From Methylobacillus gramineus (lineage in GTDB: Bacteria > Pseudomonadota > Gammaproteobacteria > Burkholderiales > Methylophilaceae), in the NCBI RefSeq assembly GCF_020532675.1, contig NZ_JAJAVE010000001.1, positions 1,550,001 to 1,614,000 on the forward strand: DNA of 64,000 bases, written 5' to 3'. The translations under genes were made by a program, and so were the position numbers. The notes below the pieces were generated by a model, which searched no databases, was not told the origin of the DNA, and was given only the letters and a program-made list of their open reading frames with translations. This document shows positions 1-9,223 of this stretch, in pieces. The stretch's first letter is position 1; each line of letters opens with the position of its first letter.

Positions 1-278
1 TTTACAGGGGTGCTAAGTTAAAAAAACGCCTGACAACTGTCAAGCGCGATGTATTTTAATCCAAGGTGGTCGCCGGGAATATATTGATGATAACGCTATT
101 GAAAGATCATATTTAAAACGGCTATAGTCGAACTTCATTATGGATGAACTTGCATCTAGTGTCACGGACTAAGCATAGAGATGCAAAATCCTGCAAAGGT
201 TTCATGAATGCTGTTGAAACCGGGGCAGCCAAACCTCATATTTGACATCATCAATCTAGCAATGAGACCTCTTATAAA

Positions 279-1976
279 ATGCCTATCAGCAAAATTATTA
301 AAATAGCCGTCGCTTCTGCGGTAATGACACTAGGCATGAACCATGCAGCATTTGCCGCTACCCAGAGCACCATCAGCCCCTCCGACCAGCCAGCGCTGAC
401 CGGAGAGTTCGTCTATAAATATCTGATCGGTGAGATTGCCGGGCAACGGGGCCAGTATGACCTGGCGAGCGCCGTCTTTCTTGATCTGGCAAAAGGCAGC
501 AAAGACTCTCGCCTGGCAGAACGCGCGGCCAAGACTGCCGTCATCGGCAATGATGGCAGGACTGCGATTGAAGCCGCCAATCTGTGGTCTCAGCTAGATC
601 CTGAATCAACCGAGGCTCACCAGGCCCTGACCCAGATGCTGATTAACACGGGCAAACTTTCTGAAGCCAAGCCGCACTTGCAGAAGCTGTTGGCTAATGA
701 AGAAGCAAGGCCCAGCGGCTTTATGTTCCTCAACAGCCTGCTTTCACGCCAACCTGACAAGGCAGCAGTACTGACGCTGGTTCAGGATTTGGCCAAAAAC
801 TACCCGGAACTGCCCGAAGCCCACTTTTCTATTGCACACGCGGCATGGAACGCAGGCAATGTTCAACTGGCATTGAGCGAACTCAATACCGCCAGCAAAT
901 TACGTCCAGGCTGGGAAATGGCTGCCCTGATGCAAGGGCAAGTATTGCTTGGTCAATCCCCAGACCAGGCTGTCACCTTTTATCGCGACTTCCTGCAAAA
1001 ACACGGCGACGCCAATGAAATACGCCTGGCCATGGCCCGCATCCTGGCAGGTCAAAAGAAGTTTGACGAAGCAAAGTCCGAATTCATCAAGCTGATCCAG
1101 GCCTCCAACGGCAATCCGGAAATTCTGGTCGTCGTTGGCCTGCTGTCACTACAGGCAGGAGAGCTGGCTGAAGCTGAGCAATACCTGACACAGGCACTGG
1201 AAAAAGATTTCAAGGATAAAGATCAGGTCTATCTATACCTGGGACAGATTGCGGAAAAGAAACGCAATGACGATGAAGCCGTCAGTTGGTATAGCAAAGT
1301 AGCCCCCGGTGAAGTGCGCTATGTGGATGCCCAACTTGGTGTGGCCAATGTGATTGCGCGCAAGCAAGGCATCGATGCCGCCATTAACTCACTCGAAAAC
1401 CTCAAAGGCCTGTCAGATGCTCAACGCGCCGCCGTGGTCCACGCCCAGGCCAATGTACTGACACAGGCCAAACGCTATCAGGAAGCATTTAGCCGGCTGG
1501 AAAATGCGATTAACACATTGCCGAACAGCCCAGAGTTGATCTATGACTATGCGATGGCGGCTGAGCGCGTGCAGAAGCTCGATGTGATGGAGCGGGAATT
1601 ACGCAAACTGATCAAGCTGCAACCGGAATTCTCTCAAGCCTACAATGCGCTCGGCTACTCGCTAGCAGACCGCAATATCAAGCTGGAAGAAGCCAAGGCA
1701 CTGGTAGAAAAAGCCCATGCATTAAGTCCGGACGACCACTACATCCTTGACAGCGTGGGCTGGGTCTACTATCGCCTGGGCAAGCTGGATACAGCATTGG
1801 AATATCTACGCCGGGCCTATTCGCAGCAAAGCGACCCAGAAATAGCGGCTCACCTGGGTGAAGTATTGTGGGCCCAGGGCAAGCGTGACGAAGCAGTGAA
1901 AACCTGGGAAGCAGCTCTGGCACAGTTTCCTGAGAACGAAATATTGCTAAGCACCAATAGAAAATTCAATCGCTAG
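279..1976 (+). CDS. Secreted tetratricopeptide-repeat protein
   Basis: A 565-residue protein with an N-terminal signal peptide (about residues 1-26, ending in an AFA-A site) followed by TPR repeats along the whole length. The clearest repeats lie at about 450-555, with the GYSLADR and GWVYYRLGKLDTALEYLRRA patterns. TPR arrays are protein-interaction scaffolds; the export signal places it in the periplasm or tethered at the envelope. It sits one base ahead of lolB and is probably cotranscribed with lolB and ispE, so a role near outer-membrane lipoprotein assembly is an inference from context only. The start codon has no strong Shine-Dalgarno but gives the full signal peptide. Confidence 0.85.
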   Translation: MPISKIIKIAVASAVMTLGMNHAAFAATQSTISPSDQPALTGEFVYKYLIGEIAGQRGQYDLASAVFLDLAKGSKDSRLAERAAKTAVIGNDGRTAIEAANLWSQLDPESTEAHQALTQMLINTGKLSEAKPHLQKLLANEEARPSGFMFLNSLLSRQPDKAAVLTLVQDLAKNYPELPEAHFSIAHAAWNAGNVQLALSELNTASKLRPGWEMAALMQGQVLLGQSPDQAVTFYRDFLQKHGDANEIRLAMARILAGQKKFDEAKSEFIKLIQASNGNPEILVVVGLLSLQAGELAEAEQYLTQALEKDFKDKDQVYLYLGQIAEKKRNDDEAVSWYSKVAPGEVRYVDAQLGVANVIARKQGIDAAINSLENLKGLSDAQRAAVVHAQANVLTQAKRYQEAFSRLENAINTLPNSPELIYDYAMAAERVQKLDVMERELRKLIKLQPEFSQAYNALGYSLADRNIKLEEAKALVEKAHALSPDDHYILDSVGWVYYRLGKLDTALEYLRRAYSQQSDPEIAAHLGEVLWAQGKRDEAVKTWEAALAQFPENEILLSTNRKFNR

Positions 1977-1977
1977 T

Positions 1978-2589
1978 ATGTCGTTTATACGCCGCTGGCT
2001 GGCCAGCCTTGCTGTTTTGTCGTTGGCTGGCTGCGCCAGCCTCTCCAGCACTCCGTCATTGCCGCCTAGTACGCCCGAGGTTCACCAGCAACACCTGGAC
2101 AGCGTTGCCCGTATCCAGGAATTCAATCTTCAGGGACGTATTGGGGTACAAACGGCGGCAAAAGGATTCTCCGGATCGACACAATGGCGACATGCGGTGA
2201 ATAACGACACTATCACCCTGTTCTCACCTCTGGGCAGCCAGGTTGCTGCCATCACCCGTACTCCTGACGGTGTGACCCTCAAAACGAGTGGCAACAAGAC
2301 TTATCAGGCCTCAGATGCAGAAACTCTGACCGAGCAGAATCTGGGCTGGCGCCTGCCCATGACCGGACTTGCTGACTGGACATTGGGACGCCCAAGTCAT
2401 ACAGCGATTGCATCATCCACCTGGGACGAACAAGGGCGCCTGGTTAAACTGAAGCAAGATGGCTGGGAGATAGAATATGGGCAATATGTACTGGCAGAAG
2501 GTTACCAGTTGCCTAGCAGAATTACATTGCGCAATACCCAGCTTACACTCAAGCTCATTGTCCAGCAGTGGCATTCATTGAATCAATAG
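1978..2589 (+). CDS. lolB: Outer-membrane lipoprotein receptor LolB
   Basis: A 203-residue lipoprotein. The signal peptide ends in the lipobox LAGC, putting the lipidated cysteine at about residue 19. The body has the LolB pattern: FNLQGRIGV near the start, the SPLGSQVA strand and a tryptophan-rich GLADWTLGRP loop. LolB takes lipoproteins from the periplasmic carrier LolA and inserts them into the outer membrane. The ATG lies one base after the upstream stop, and ispE follows after about 30 bp, the usual proteobacterial order. Length is typical. Confidence 0.92.
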   Translation: MSFIRRWLASLAVLSLAGCASLSSTPSLPPSTPEVHQQHLDSVARIQEFNLQGRIGVQTAAKGFSGSTQWRHAVNNDTITLFSPLGSQVAAITRTPDGVTLKTSGNKTYQASDAETLTEQNLGWRLPMTGLADWTLGRPSHTAIASSTWDEQGRLVKLKQDGWEIEYGQYVLAEGYQLPSRITLRNTQLTLKLIVQQWHSLNQ

Positions 2590-2622
2590 CAGAATTAATA
2601 GCACAAAAAGATTTACTCCTTT

Positions 2623-3492
2623 ATGCAAGATTTCACGCCATTCCCGGCACCCGCAAAAATCAATCTATTCCTGCATATTACCGGCAGACGCAATGACGGA
2701 TACCATTTACTGCAAAGCGTATTTCGCCTGCTCGACTTTGGTGACACCGTTCATATCAGGCCACGCAATGACGGACTAATCCAACGCACACAGGACATCC
2801 CTGGCGTGCCGGAAGCGCAAGACCTCTGTATCCGTGCGGCAACACTGTTACAGCAACATACCAACAGCAAGCTGGGGGCGGATATTTTTGTCACCAAACG
2901 CACCCCTATGGGTGGTGGCCTGGGTGGCGGCAGTTCGGATGCCGCGACTGTATTATTAGCACTCAATCGCGTATGGCATCTCAATCTTAGCCGCCAGGAG
3001 CTCATCTCACTCGGCCTCCAATTGGGGGCGGATGTGCCTTTTTTTATTTTTGGTAAAAATGCCTGGGTAGAGGGAATAGGCGAAAAATTACAGTCAATTC
3101 AATTACCTCCTGCGCACTACCTGGTACTCACTCCGCAAGTGCATATCTCGACAGCAGAAATTTTTGCATCAGGGGAATTGACAAGGAATACGAATCCCAC
3201 GACAATAGCGGCCTTTCTGAGGGACTTGGTTCACAACGATCTCGAAACTGTGGTTTGTCAGCAATATCCCGCTGTTGCAAGCTGCCTGGAATGGCTAACG
3301 CAATTCTCGCAGGCTCGCATGAGTGGTTCTGGCGCCTCAGTGTTCGTGGAAATGGAGAGCCAGGAAAACGCAGAAGCTGTGTTAGCAAGAGTCATTGAAA
3401 AGCGTGAATTGCAAGCGATTGCAGGGTGCGAAATTTCAGGATTCTATGCAAAAGGTTTGGATCAACACCCGTTACACAGCTTTGCCATCTGA
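2623..3492 (+). CDS. ispE: 4-diphosphocytidyl-2-C-methyl-D-erythritol kinase
   Basis: A 289-residue GHMP-family kinase of the MEP isoprenoid pathway, which phosphorylates CDP-methylerythritol using ATP. Visible signatures are [10 protein letters not shown] near residue 10, the glycine-rich ATP loop [15 protein letters not shown] at about 94-108, GADVPFF at about 134, and the C-terminal MSGSGASVF loop at about 236. It follows lolB and precedes tRNA-Gln and prs, a gene order widely conserved in Beta- and Gammaproteobacteria. Full length, nothing unusual. Confidence 0.95.
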   Translation: MQDFTPFPAPAKINLFLHITGRRNDGYHLLQSVFRLLDFGDTVHIRPRNDGLIQRTQDIPGVPEAQDLCIRAATLLQQHTNSKLGADIFVTKRTPMGGGLGGGSSDAATVLLALNRVWHLNLSRQELISLGLQLGADVPFFIFGKNAWVEGIGEKLQSIQLPPAHYLVLTPQVHISTAEIFASGELTRNTNPTTIAAFLRDLVHNDLETVVCQQYPAVASCLEWLTQFSQARMSGSGASVFVEMESQENAEAVLARVIEKRELQAIAGCEISGFYAKGLDQHPLHSFAI

Positions 3493-3506
3493 GGAAACCG
3501 ATCAAT

Positions 3507-3583
3507 TGGGGAGTCGCCAAGCTGGTTAAGGCACCGGATTTTGATTCCGGCATGCGAAGGTTCGAATCCTTCTTCCCCAGCCA
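3507..3583 (+). tRNA. tRNA-Gln (anticodon TTG)
   Basis: A 77-nt cloverleaf including a genomically encoded CCA. The acceptor stem TGGGGAG pairs with TTCCCCA; the anticodon stem is CCGGA/TCCGG with anticodon TTG at 3541-3543; the T-arm contains GGTTCGAATCC. It lies between ispE and prs, as is usual in betaproteobacteria, and is followed at once by a strong terminator. Confidence 0.96.
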
Positions 3584-3587
3584 GAAT

Positions 3588-3627
3588 AAAAGCGTGTAAC
3601 TTAAAAAATTACACGCTTTTATTTTTT
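3588..3627 (+). terminator. Rho-independent terminator after tRNA-Gln
   Basis: Arms AAAGCGTGTAA and TTACACGCTTT flank a short A-rich loop and run into TTTTATTTTTTG. It ends the tRNA-Gln transcript, and probably the lolB-ispE transcript, before prs. Confidence 0.85.
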
Positions 3628-3659
3628 GTACGCGATTTATTAAACAAAAGGATTCCACT

Positions 3660-4610
3660 GTGGCCCGCGGCGACATGATGGTATTTACCGGCAACGCAAA
3701 CCGTACGCTTGCCGAAGAAGTAGTGAACCACCTGGGCATAGAACTGGGGCGCGCGACCGTTGATCGCTTCAGTGATGGAGAGGTCATGGTTGAGCTGCTG
3801 GACAATGTCCGCGGCAAGGATGTATTCATCCTGCAATCGACCTGTATGCCTACCAATGACAACCTGATGGAAGTCATGGTCATGGTGGACGCTTTGCGTC
3901 GATCCTCTGCTGGCCGGATTACAGCGGCAATTCCTTATTTTGGCTATGCTCGCCAGGACAGGCGTCCACGTTCTGCCCGCGTAGCGATTACAGCCAAGGT
4001 CATTGCCAACATGCTCACCAGCGTCGGTGTTAACCGCCTGCTGACCATGGACTTGCACTCAGACCAGATTCAGGGATTTTTCGACATTCCTGTCGACAAT
4101 ATCTACGCCACCCCTATCCTGCTGGATGATTTATTGAAACAACAGCATGAAAACCTGGTGGTGGTATCACCTGACGTTGGCGGTGTGGTGCGTGCCCGTG
4201 CGGCCGCCAAGCAACTCAACGTCGACCTGGCGATTATCGACAAGCGCCGTCCCAAGCCCAATGTGGCCAAGGTGATGAATATCATCGGTGATGTAAACGA
4301 CCGCACCTGCGTATTGATGGATGACATGGTGGATACCGCCAACACGCTGTGTGAGGCTGCCGTTGCCCTTAAACAGCAAGGGGCACGCAAAGTCATCGCA
4401 TACTGTACTCACCCCGTGCTATCCGGCGAGGCAGTATCAAGAATTACCAATTCCGAGCTGGATGAATTGGTGGTGACTAACACCATTCCTCTGCGCTCAA
4501 ATGCATTATCGTCTTCAAAGATTCGCTTGCTGAGCACTGCGGAGCTGTTTGCGGAAACCATACGCCGCATCAGTAATGAAGACTCTGTAAGCTCAATGTT
4601 TGCAGAATAA
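3660..4610 (+). CDS. prs: Ribose-phosphate pyrophosphokinase (PRPP synthetase)
   Basis: A 316-residue cytoplasmic enzyme making PRPP from ribose 5-phosphate and ATP for nucleotide, histidine and NAD synthesis. Signatures: MVFTGNAN at the N-terminus, [10 protein letters not shown] at about 97-106 (ATP/catalytic region), and the PRPP loop DDMVDTANT at about 220-228. A GTG start behind AAAAGGA gives the full family length; an internal ATG at 3675 would shorten it by five residues. It lies upstream of rplY, separated by a leader that can form several hairpins. Confidence 0.95.
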   Translation: MARGDMMVFTGNANRTLAEEVVNHLGIELGRATVDRFSDGEVMVELLDNVRGKDVFILQSTCMPTNDNLMEVMVMVDALRRSSAGRITAAIPYFGYARQDRRPRSARVAITAKVIANMLTSVGVNRLLTMDLHSDQIQGFFDIPVDNIYATPILLDDLLKQQHENLVVVSPDVGGVVRARAAAKQLNVDLAIIDKRRPKPNVAKVMNIIGDVNDRTCVLMDDMVDTANTLCEAAVALKQQGARKVIAYCTHPVLSGEAVSRITNSELDELVVTNTIPLRSNALSSSKIRLLSTAELFAETIRRISNEDSVSSMFAE

Positions 4611-4615
4611 GTTTC

Positions 4616-4693
4616 GGTCGATGCGGATGCATCGACCTTATTCTGTTATCTGGTCGCGGATAACAGGCAACCCAGAGCTTTAGGGCTCTTTTT
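4616..4693 (+). promoter_or_regulatory. Hairpin-rich leader between prs and rplY
   Basis: Three successive inverted repeats: GGTCGATGC/GCATCGACC with a 4-nt loop (4616-4637), CTGTTATC/GATAACAG (4643-4666), and AGAGC/GCTCT followed by TTTTT (about 4675-4693). The last sits directly before the rplY ribosome site AGGAG, so it can act as an intrinsic terminator in the leader. It could attenuate read-through from prs or mediate feedback on L25; which is not shown. Confidence 0.55.
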
Positions 4694-4705
4694 AGGAGTA
4701 GTAAA

Positions 4706-5326
4706 ATGGCTATTGTAATCAAAGCAACCACGCGCGAAGGCAAAGGTACGGGTGCGAGCCGCCGTCTCCGTCGCGCTGGTAATGTTCCAGGCGTAGTATA
4801 CGGTGGTGAAAAAGAAGCAGTAAGCATCGAGTTCAACCACAAGGAGCTGTTCCTTGAGTTCCGTCACGAAGCTTTCCACGCTTCTATCCTGACACTGGAT
4901 ATCGGTGGCAAGAAAGAACAAGTACTGCTGCGTGACTATCAACTGCACCCAGTTCGCAACACAATTCAGCACATTGACTTCCAACGCGTTAGCGCATCCG
5001 AGAAGATTCACGTGAAGGTGCCTTTGCACTTCATCAACAATGACATCGCTCCAGGCGTGAAGCTGGGTGGCGGCATTGTGGCTCACATCCTGACAGAAGC
5101 TGATGTAAGCTGCCTGCCTAAGGATCTGCCAGAATTCATCGAAGTTGACCTGGCAAACCTGGAAGCTGGTCACTCAGTCCACCTGTCTGAAATCAAGCTG
5201 CCTAAGGGCGTTGAGTTCGTACAACTGGCGCATGAAAATGATGCTGCTGTTGCTTCGATCGCCAAGCCTCGTGGTGGTGCAGCAGCTGATGATGAAGCTG
5301 CTGAAGGTGGCGAAGCAGCAGAGTAA
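4706..5326 (+). CDS. rplY: 50S ribosomal protein L25/Ctc
   Basis: A 206-residue L25 of the long, two-domain Ctc type. The N-terminal 5S-rRNA-binding barrel has the [20 protein letters not shown] motif at about 14-33 and a C-terminal TL5-like domain follows. It ends in an acidic, alanine-rich tail, common in betaproteobacterial L25. A good AGGAG site precedes the ATG. It stands in the conserved prs-rplY-pth-ychF block. A hairpin at 5347-5376 follows. Confidence 0.95.
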   Translation: MAIVIKATTREGKGTGASRRLRRAGNVPGVVYGGEKEAVSIEFNHKELFLEFRHEAFHASILTLDIGGKKEQVLLRDYQLHPVRNTIQHIDFQRVSASEKIHVKVPLHFINNDIAPGVKLGGGIVAHILTEADVSCLPKDLPEFIEVDLANLEAGHSVHLSEIKLPKGVEFVQLAHENDAAVASIAKPRGGAAADDEAAEGGEAAE

Positions 5327-5346
5327 TCTCGCTGCTTGATGCTTAA

Positions 5347-5376
5347 ACGCGCGTCTCGGGCAACCGGGACGCGCGT
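5347..5376 (+). terminator. GC-rich hairpin after rplY
   Basis: Arms ACGCGCGTC/GACGCGCGT extend inwards to CGG/CCG around a 4-nt loop, followed by ATTCATTT. The stem is strong but the T run is poor, so it may be a partial terminator between rplY and pth. Confidence 0.55.
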
Positions 5377-5400
5377 ATTCATTTAAAGAACAGCATATTT

Positions 5401-5985
5401 ATGACCGGTATCAAGCTTTTTGTAGGCCTGGGTAACCCTGGTGACCGATATGAAGACACCCGCCACAATGCTGGCTTTTGGTGGATAGACCAAGTATGTG
5501 CAGAAACTTCCAGCAAGACTAGCCTGGAAACCAAATTTTTCGGCCACAGTGGCCGACTCAATCATGGCCAGGAAGCATGGTTGCTGAAACCTACAACATT
5601 CATGAATGCAAGTGGCCGCTCAGTGGCTGCCCTTGCCCGCTTTTACAAAATCCCTGTTGAATCCATCCTGGTGATCCATGATGAACTGGACTTGCCTCCG
5701 GGCACAGCGCGCCTGAAAAAAGGCGGCGGCCATGGCGGACACAACGGCCTAAAAGATATTGCAGCATGCCTGGGAACCAATGATTTCTGGCGGCTGCGTC
5801 TGGGGATAGGCCATCCTGGGGATAGGCATGAGGTCGTGAATTTTGTGTTAAAAGCCCCCTTACGTGAAGAAATGCAGCAGATTGAATACGCCATGGATGA
5901 CAGCACCCGTGCATTGCCATTGCTGCTGGATGGCAAGTTTGAGGAAGCCATGCTCAAACTGCACACCAAACCAAAACAGAATTAA
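5401..5985 (+). CDS. pth: Peptidyl-tRNA hydrolase
   Basis: A 194-residue enzyme that releases tRNA from stalled peptidyl-tRNA. It carries the bacterial Pth signatures FVGLGNPG near residue 7, RHNAGFW at about 21-27 with the catalytic histidine, KPTTFMNASG at about 63 and the GGGHGGHNGLKD stretch at about 106. Length is typical. The neighbours rplY and ychF are its usual ones. Confidence 0.95.
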   Translation: MTGIKLFVGLGNPGDRYEDTRHNAGFWWIDQVCAETSSKTSLETKFFGHSGRLNHGQEAWLLKPTTFMNASGRSVAALARFYKIPVESILVIHDELDLPPGTARLKKGGGHGGHNGLKDIAACLGTNDFWRLRLGIGHPGDRHEVVNFVLKAPLREEMQQIEYAMDDSTRALPLLLDGKFEEAMLKLHTKPKQN

Positions 5986-6013
5986 TCCTTAACTCCGGAA
6001 CAGGCAAATCATT

Positions 6014-7099
6014 ATGAAATGCGGCATTGTTGGCCTACCTAACGTAGGCAAGTCTACCCTCTTCAACGCGATTACCCGCGCAGGCATTGAAGCCGCCAAT
6101 TATCCGTTCTGTACCATAGAACCCAACGTTGGTATCGTTGAAGTGCCTGATCCGCGCCTCAAACCTCTGATTGAGATCGTCAACCCGCAGAAAATTCAGC
6201 CTGCCATTGTCGAGTTTGTCGATATCGCAGGCCTGGTTGCCGGTGCCTCTAAAGGCGAAGGCCTGGGCAACAAGTTCTTGGCCAATATTCGTGAAACCGA
6301 TGCAATTGCCCATGTGGTGCGCTGCTTTGAGGATGGCAACATTATTCACGTGGCAGGCAAGATCGACCCACTGGACGATGTCATCACCATCAATACCGAA
6401 CTGGCCCTGGCGGATATGGAAACCGTTGAAAAGACGTTCCAGCGCGAGCAGAAAAAAGCCAAATCCGGTGACAAGGAAGCCATCGCCTTATGCAGCGTAC
6501 TGGAAAAGGTGCAAAAACACCTGGACCAGGGCAATGCCGTGCGCACCCTGGGCCTGGATGAAGACCAGCTGAAGTTGATCAAGCCGCTATGCCTGATCAC
6601 GGTCAAGCCTGTCATGTATCTGGCCAACGTCGATGAAGGCGGGTTTGAAAATAATCCGCTACTGGACAAAATCGTTGCGCTGGGCAAAAAAGAAGGTGCT
6701 CCAGTAGTGTCGATCTGCGCCAAGATTGAAAGCGAGATTTCTGATCTGGAAGATGAAGACAAGGCCATGTTCCTCTCAGAACTTGGCCTGGAAGAACCCG
6801 GACTGGATCGCGTCATCCGCGCAGCCTATGACTTGCTGGGCCTTCAAACCTACTTCACGGCTGGCGTAAAGGAAGTACGTGCCTGGACCGTGCGCAAAGG
6901 CTCAACAGCACCCCAGGCAGCGGGTGTGATCCATACTGATTTTGAACGTGGCTTTATCCGAGCTGAAGTCATTGCCTATGATGAGTACGTCAAGAACAAG
7001 GGCGAAAAAGGATCTCAGGAAGCCGGGAAAATGCGTCTGGAAGGTAAGGAATACATTGTTCAGGATGGTGATGTCATGCATTTCAGATTTAATGTATAA
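6014..7099 (+). CDS. ychF: Redox-regulated ATPase YchF
   Basis: A 361-residue Obg-family P-loop protein, the bacterial Ola1 homologue, which prefers ATP and associates with ribosomes. It shows the G1 loop GLPNVGKST (about 7-15), the [10 protein letters not shown] switch region, [20 protein letters not shown] and a C-terminal TGS domain with [14 protein letters not shown]. It is coupled to pth, 28 bp downstream, and is followed by a terminator at about 7129. Confidence 0.96.
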   Translation: MKCGIVGLPNVGKSTLFNAITRAGIEAANYPFCTIEPNVGIVEVPDPRLKPLIEIVNPQKIQPAIVEFVDIAGLVAGASKGEGLGNKFLANIRETDAIAHVVRCFEDGNIIHVAGKIDPLDDVITINTELALADMETVEKTFQREQKKAKSGDKEAIALCSVLEKVQKHLDQGNAVRTLGLDEDQLKLIKPLCLITVKPVMYLANVDEGGFENNPLLDKIVALGKKEGAPVVSICAKIESEISDLEDEDKAMFLSELGLEEPGLDRVIRAAYDLLGLQTYFTAGVKEVRAWTVRKGSTAPQAAGVIHTDFERGFIRAEVIAYDEYVKNKGEKGSQEAGKMRLEGKEYIVQDGDVMHFRFNV

Positions 7100-7128
7100 A
7101 CAAGCTGTGTAGTCACAGTACGCTAAAC

Positions 7129-7156
7129 AAGCCCTGCTAACGCGGGGCTTTTTATT
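7129..7156 (+). terminator. Terminator after ychF
   Basis: AGCCCTGC and GCGGGGCT arms with a TAAC loop run into TTTTATTT. It ends the prs-rplY-pth-ychF region. Confidence 0.8.
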
Positions 7157-7237
7157 TGGCGGCATCCTCGCTTTTTCACTAGAATGACACATGACACCAG
7201 AATTAGGTCTAGCAACGCCTGGATTAAAAATAACTAT

Positions 7238-7429
7238 TCACTCTGGGCTTGCTTCAAGATCACGCCGCTTACGGATTTCTTCCATAATTTCATCTGTGCT
7301 CCACGCACCTTGCAGGAAATCCATCACGAATTTCTCTTCATCCCGACTCAAAGGATCCAGGCCACTTTGCTGCAAACGTAGTTTGAACTGGTTGAGATTG
7401 AGTATATTGCCGTCGGCTGCAAAACTCAT
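7238..7429 (-). CDS. Small protein of unknown function
   Basis: A 63-residue acidic protein with no family I can name. It is rich in charged residues with a helical C-terminal half (DEEKFVMDFL, EIMEEIRKRRDLE). The ATG at 7429 is preceded by AAGGAG at good spacing; a longer TTG reading would leave that site unused. It is soluble, with no signal or membrane segment. It lies just downstream of the DUF421 gene on the same strand and may be cotranscribed. Confidence 0.6.
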   Translation of the reverse strand: MSFAADGNILNLNQFKLRLQQSGLDPLSRDEEKFVMDFLQGAWSTDEIMEEIRKRRDLEASPE

Positions 7430-7482
7430 GATTGCTCCTTGTATAGGCAATGGCTCTCAGCGACTTAACTTCACTCTAGCCA

Positions 7483-7956
7483 TTAAGGGTTAACGCGAAT
7501 CACACTGATCTGGCCATCCGCTTCCAACCGCATCTCCTTTACATCGCCCAGACCACTCAAGCCCTCTTCCCGTAACTTGGCCATGAGCTCTTCCTTGGTA
7601 ATCCACTCACGGCGCACGTTATGCCACTGAATCTTGCCATTCTTGACCAGCAACATGGTGGGCGCTTCTGTAAACCGCCTGATGGCAGGAAGCCGATAAC
7701 TCAGGTAGTCAAAAACCAGGTTCCACACCAGCAAAGTCAGCACCAGCAATACCCCATCTGCGATGGTTTTAGCATCGGCACTCATGGCATTTTGTGAAGC
7801 ATCCGCCACGATCACCACAAACAGGAAATCGCCTATACCAAGATTGCCGACATCGCGGCGTAACACAAAACGGAAAATGAGAAACAAAAACCAGAACATA
7901 ATGGAACCACGCAGTATGATTTCCCAAGGGGATACGCTAAAGCTGAAAAGCTCCAT
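7483..7956 (-). CDS. DUF421 (YetF-like) membrane protein
   Basis: A 157-residue protein with three predicted membrane segments in the first ~85 residues, followed by a cytoplasmic DUF421/YetF-type domain. The GDFLFVVIVADASQNAM stretch and LLVKNGKIQWHNVRREWITKEELMA (shown here as its key parts: NGKI, EWITKEEL) are typical of the family. Its biochemical role is unknown in most bacteria; the Bacillus members act in spores, which does not apply here. Confidence 0.75.
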   Translation of the reverse strand: MELFSFSVSPWEIILRGSIMFWFLFLIFRFVLRRDVGNLGIGDFLFVVIVADASQNAMSADAKTIADGVLLVLTLLVWNLVFDYLSYRLPAIRRFTEAPTMLLVKNGKIQWHNVRREWITKEELMAKLREEGLSGLGDVKEMRLEADGQISVIRVNP

Positions 7957-8058
7957 TACTTGTCATCCATTTTAGTCAAACCATTCATAGATCTGATTCT
8001 AAGCAATCATGCTGGCGCAACATGTAGGCCTTTTGCGGCATTGAATGTAGGAAACAAC

Positions 8059-9027
8059 CTAGCTTGGCGATTTATGCAAGGTCAATACTACGGCGGCCAG
8101 GCGATCCGCCTGAATGTAGGCAGGGCTGCGCAGCTCTTCGCCAAAAATATCTGGATCCATTTCCTGATATTCGTATTGCAGAGCACTGCCACGCAACATG
8201 GACTGTAGCTCTTGGAGAAAAATATCTTTCCCATTGACGATCGCAACACCGGTATACAACAGCAAAGTACCGCCAGCAGCAAGTCTCTCCTTGGCAGTTT
8301 GCACAATCTGCAGGGATAAATCAGCCCCCAATACGCCACCGCCATGCCGATAAGCACGCTCCGAGGCATCCACAAGATAAGGAGGATTGGCGATGATCAA
8401 GTCAAATTCCCCCTCCAGAGCCTGCAGCAGATTGCTATGCTGCCAGTGCAGGTTAAGCAGATCACTGGCCGTACCATTGGCAGAGGCGATAACCAACGCC
8501 TGGTGATTGATGTCCACGCCATAGACCTGGGCTTGAGGCAATTGGGCGGCAAGCAGAATAGCACCAACCCCACTGCCACATCCTATATCGACTGCCCGTC
8601 GCACATGAGGCTGATGCAGCGCCAGATATTGCGTTATCGCCCGGGAAAAACGGTAGGTATCGGGACCAAAAAATATTGCATCACTTTCACTGGTGGGAAA
8701 AGCTGAATGCAGGAACAACCTCCCCGAGAGGCTGGAAACACGCAAGCGGCTATGCCACACAGTGCCATCGAAACTTAATGCCGTGGCCTGCTTGAGCAAG
8801 GCAAACAACTCATAGCCTGCAACATCCGCTGTGAAAGGCCGGCTCCATCCCAGAATATCTGCCACATTTTTAGCCAATTCGTTGCCAGGACGACTATTTA
8901 CCAGGGCGTGACTGGTCGGACTAATGGTTGTGAACTGGTAGGCCTGCTGTTGCAGCAACCTGAGAATAGCCACAAAGGCTGTCGCCTCTTGAGTTGATGT
9001 ATGGGGCGATGTGTGGGATAGAGTCAT
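8059..9027 (-). CDS. Class I SAM-dependent methyltransferase
   Basis: A 322-residue protein with the SAM-binding motif I VDIGCGSGVGAILLA at about 142-156, the acidic motif GVDINHQA, and the IIANPPYLVD motif at about 208. NPPY is found in amino-methyltransferases acting on planar nitrogens, for example HemK/PrmC and RsmC types. The N-terminal ~120 residues look like a substrate-recognition domain. The substrate cannot be told from sequence. ATG at 9027 follows AAGGAAAACCT. It is transcribed away from the diiron oxidase-like gene at 9224. Confidence 0.75.
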   Translation of the reverse strand: MTLSHTSPHTSTQEATAFVAILRLLQQQAYQFTTISPTSHALVNSRPGNELAKNVADILGWSRPFTADVAGYELFALLKQATALSFDGTVWHSRLRVSSLSGRLFLHSAFPTSESDAIFFGPDTYRFSRAITQYLALHQPHVRRAVDIGCGSGVGAILLAAQLPQAQVYGVDINHQALVIASANGTASDLLNLHWQHSNLLQALEGEFDLIIANPPYLVDASERAYRHGGGVLGADLSLQIVQTAKERLAAGGTLLLYTGVAIVNGKDIFLQELQSMLRGSALQYEYQEMDPDIFGEELRSPAYIQADRLAAVVLTLHKSPS

Positions 9028-9223
9028 AGGTTTTCCTTGAACACATTATTTCCAATGTCCGGGTTTCCACAGATGAGGCAATTAACCGACATTAACAGAA
9101 TGAGATTGGTTTGACTGTCGTCTCAGTCTTACAACAGATTAATCCTGAGACTGATAACTGGCGCAGATACAAGGACAGAAAATGAATCATTAAAACGCTC
9201 CTTGATGACAGGAACTTACGCTT

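Noticed and set aside
242-277. TTGACA...TTATAA as a promoter for the first TPR gene
   Set aside because: The spacing of 24 bases is too long, and the -10-like box abuts the start codon.
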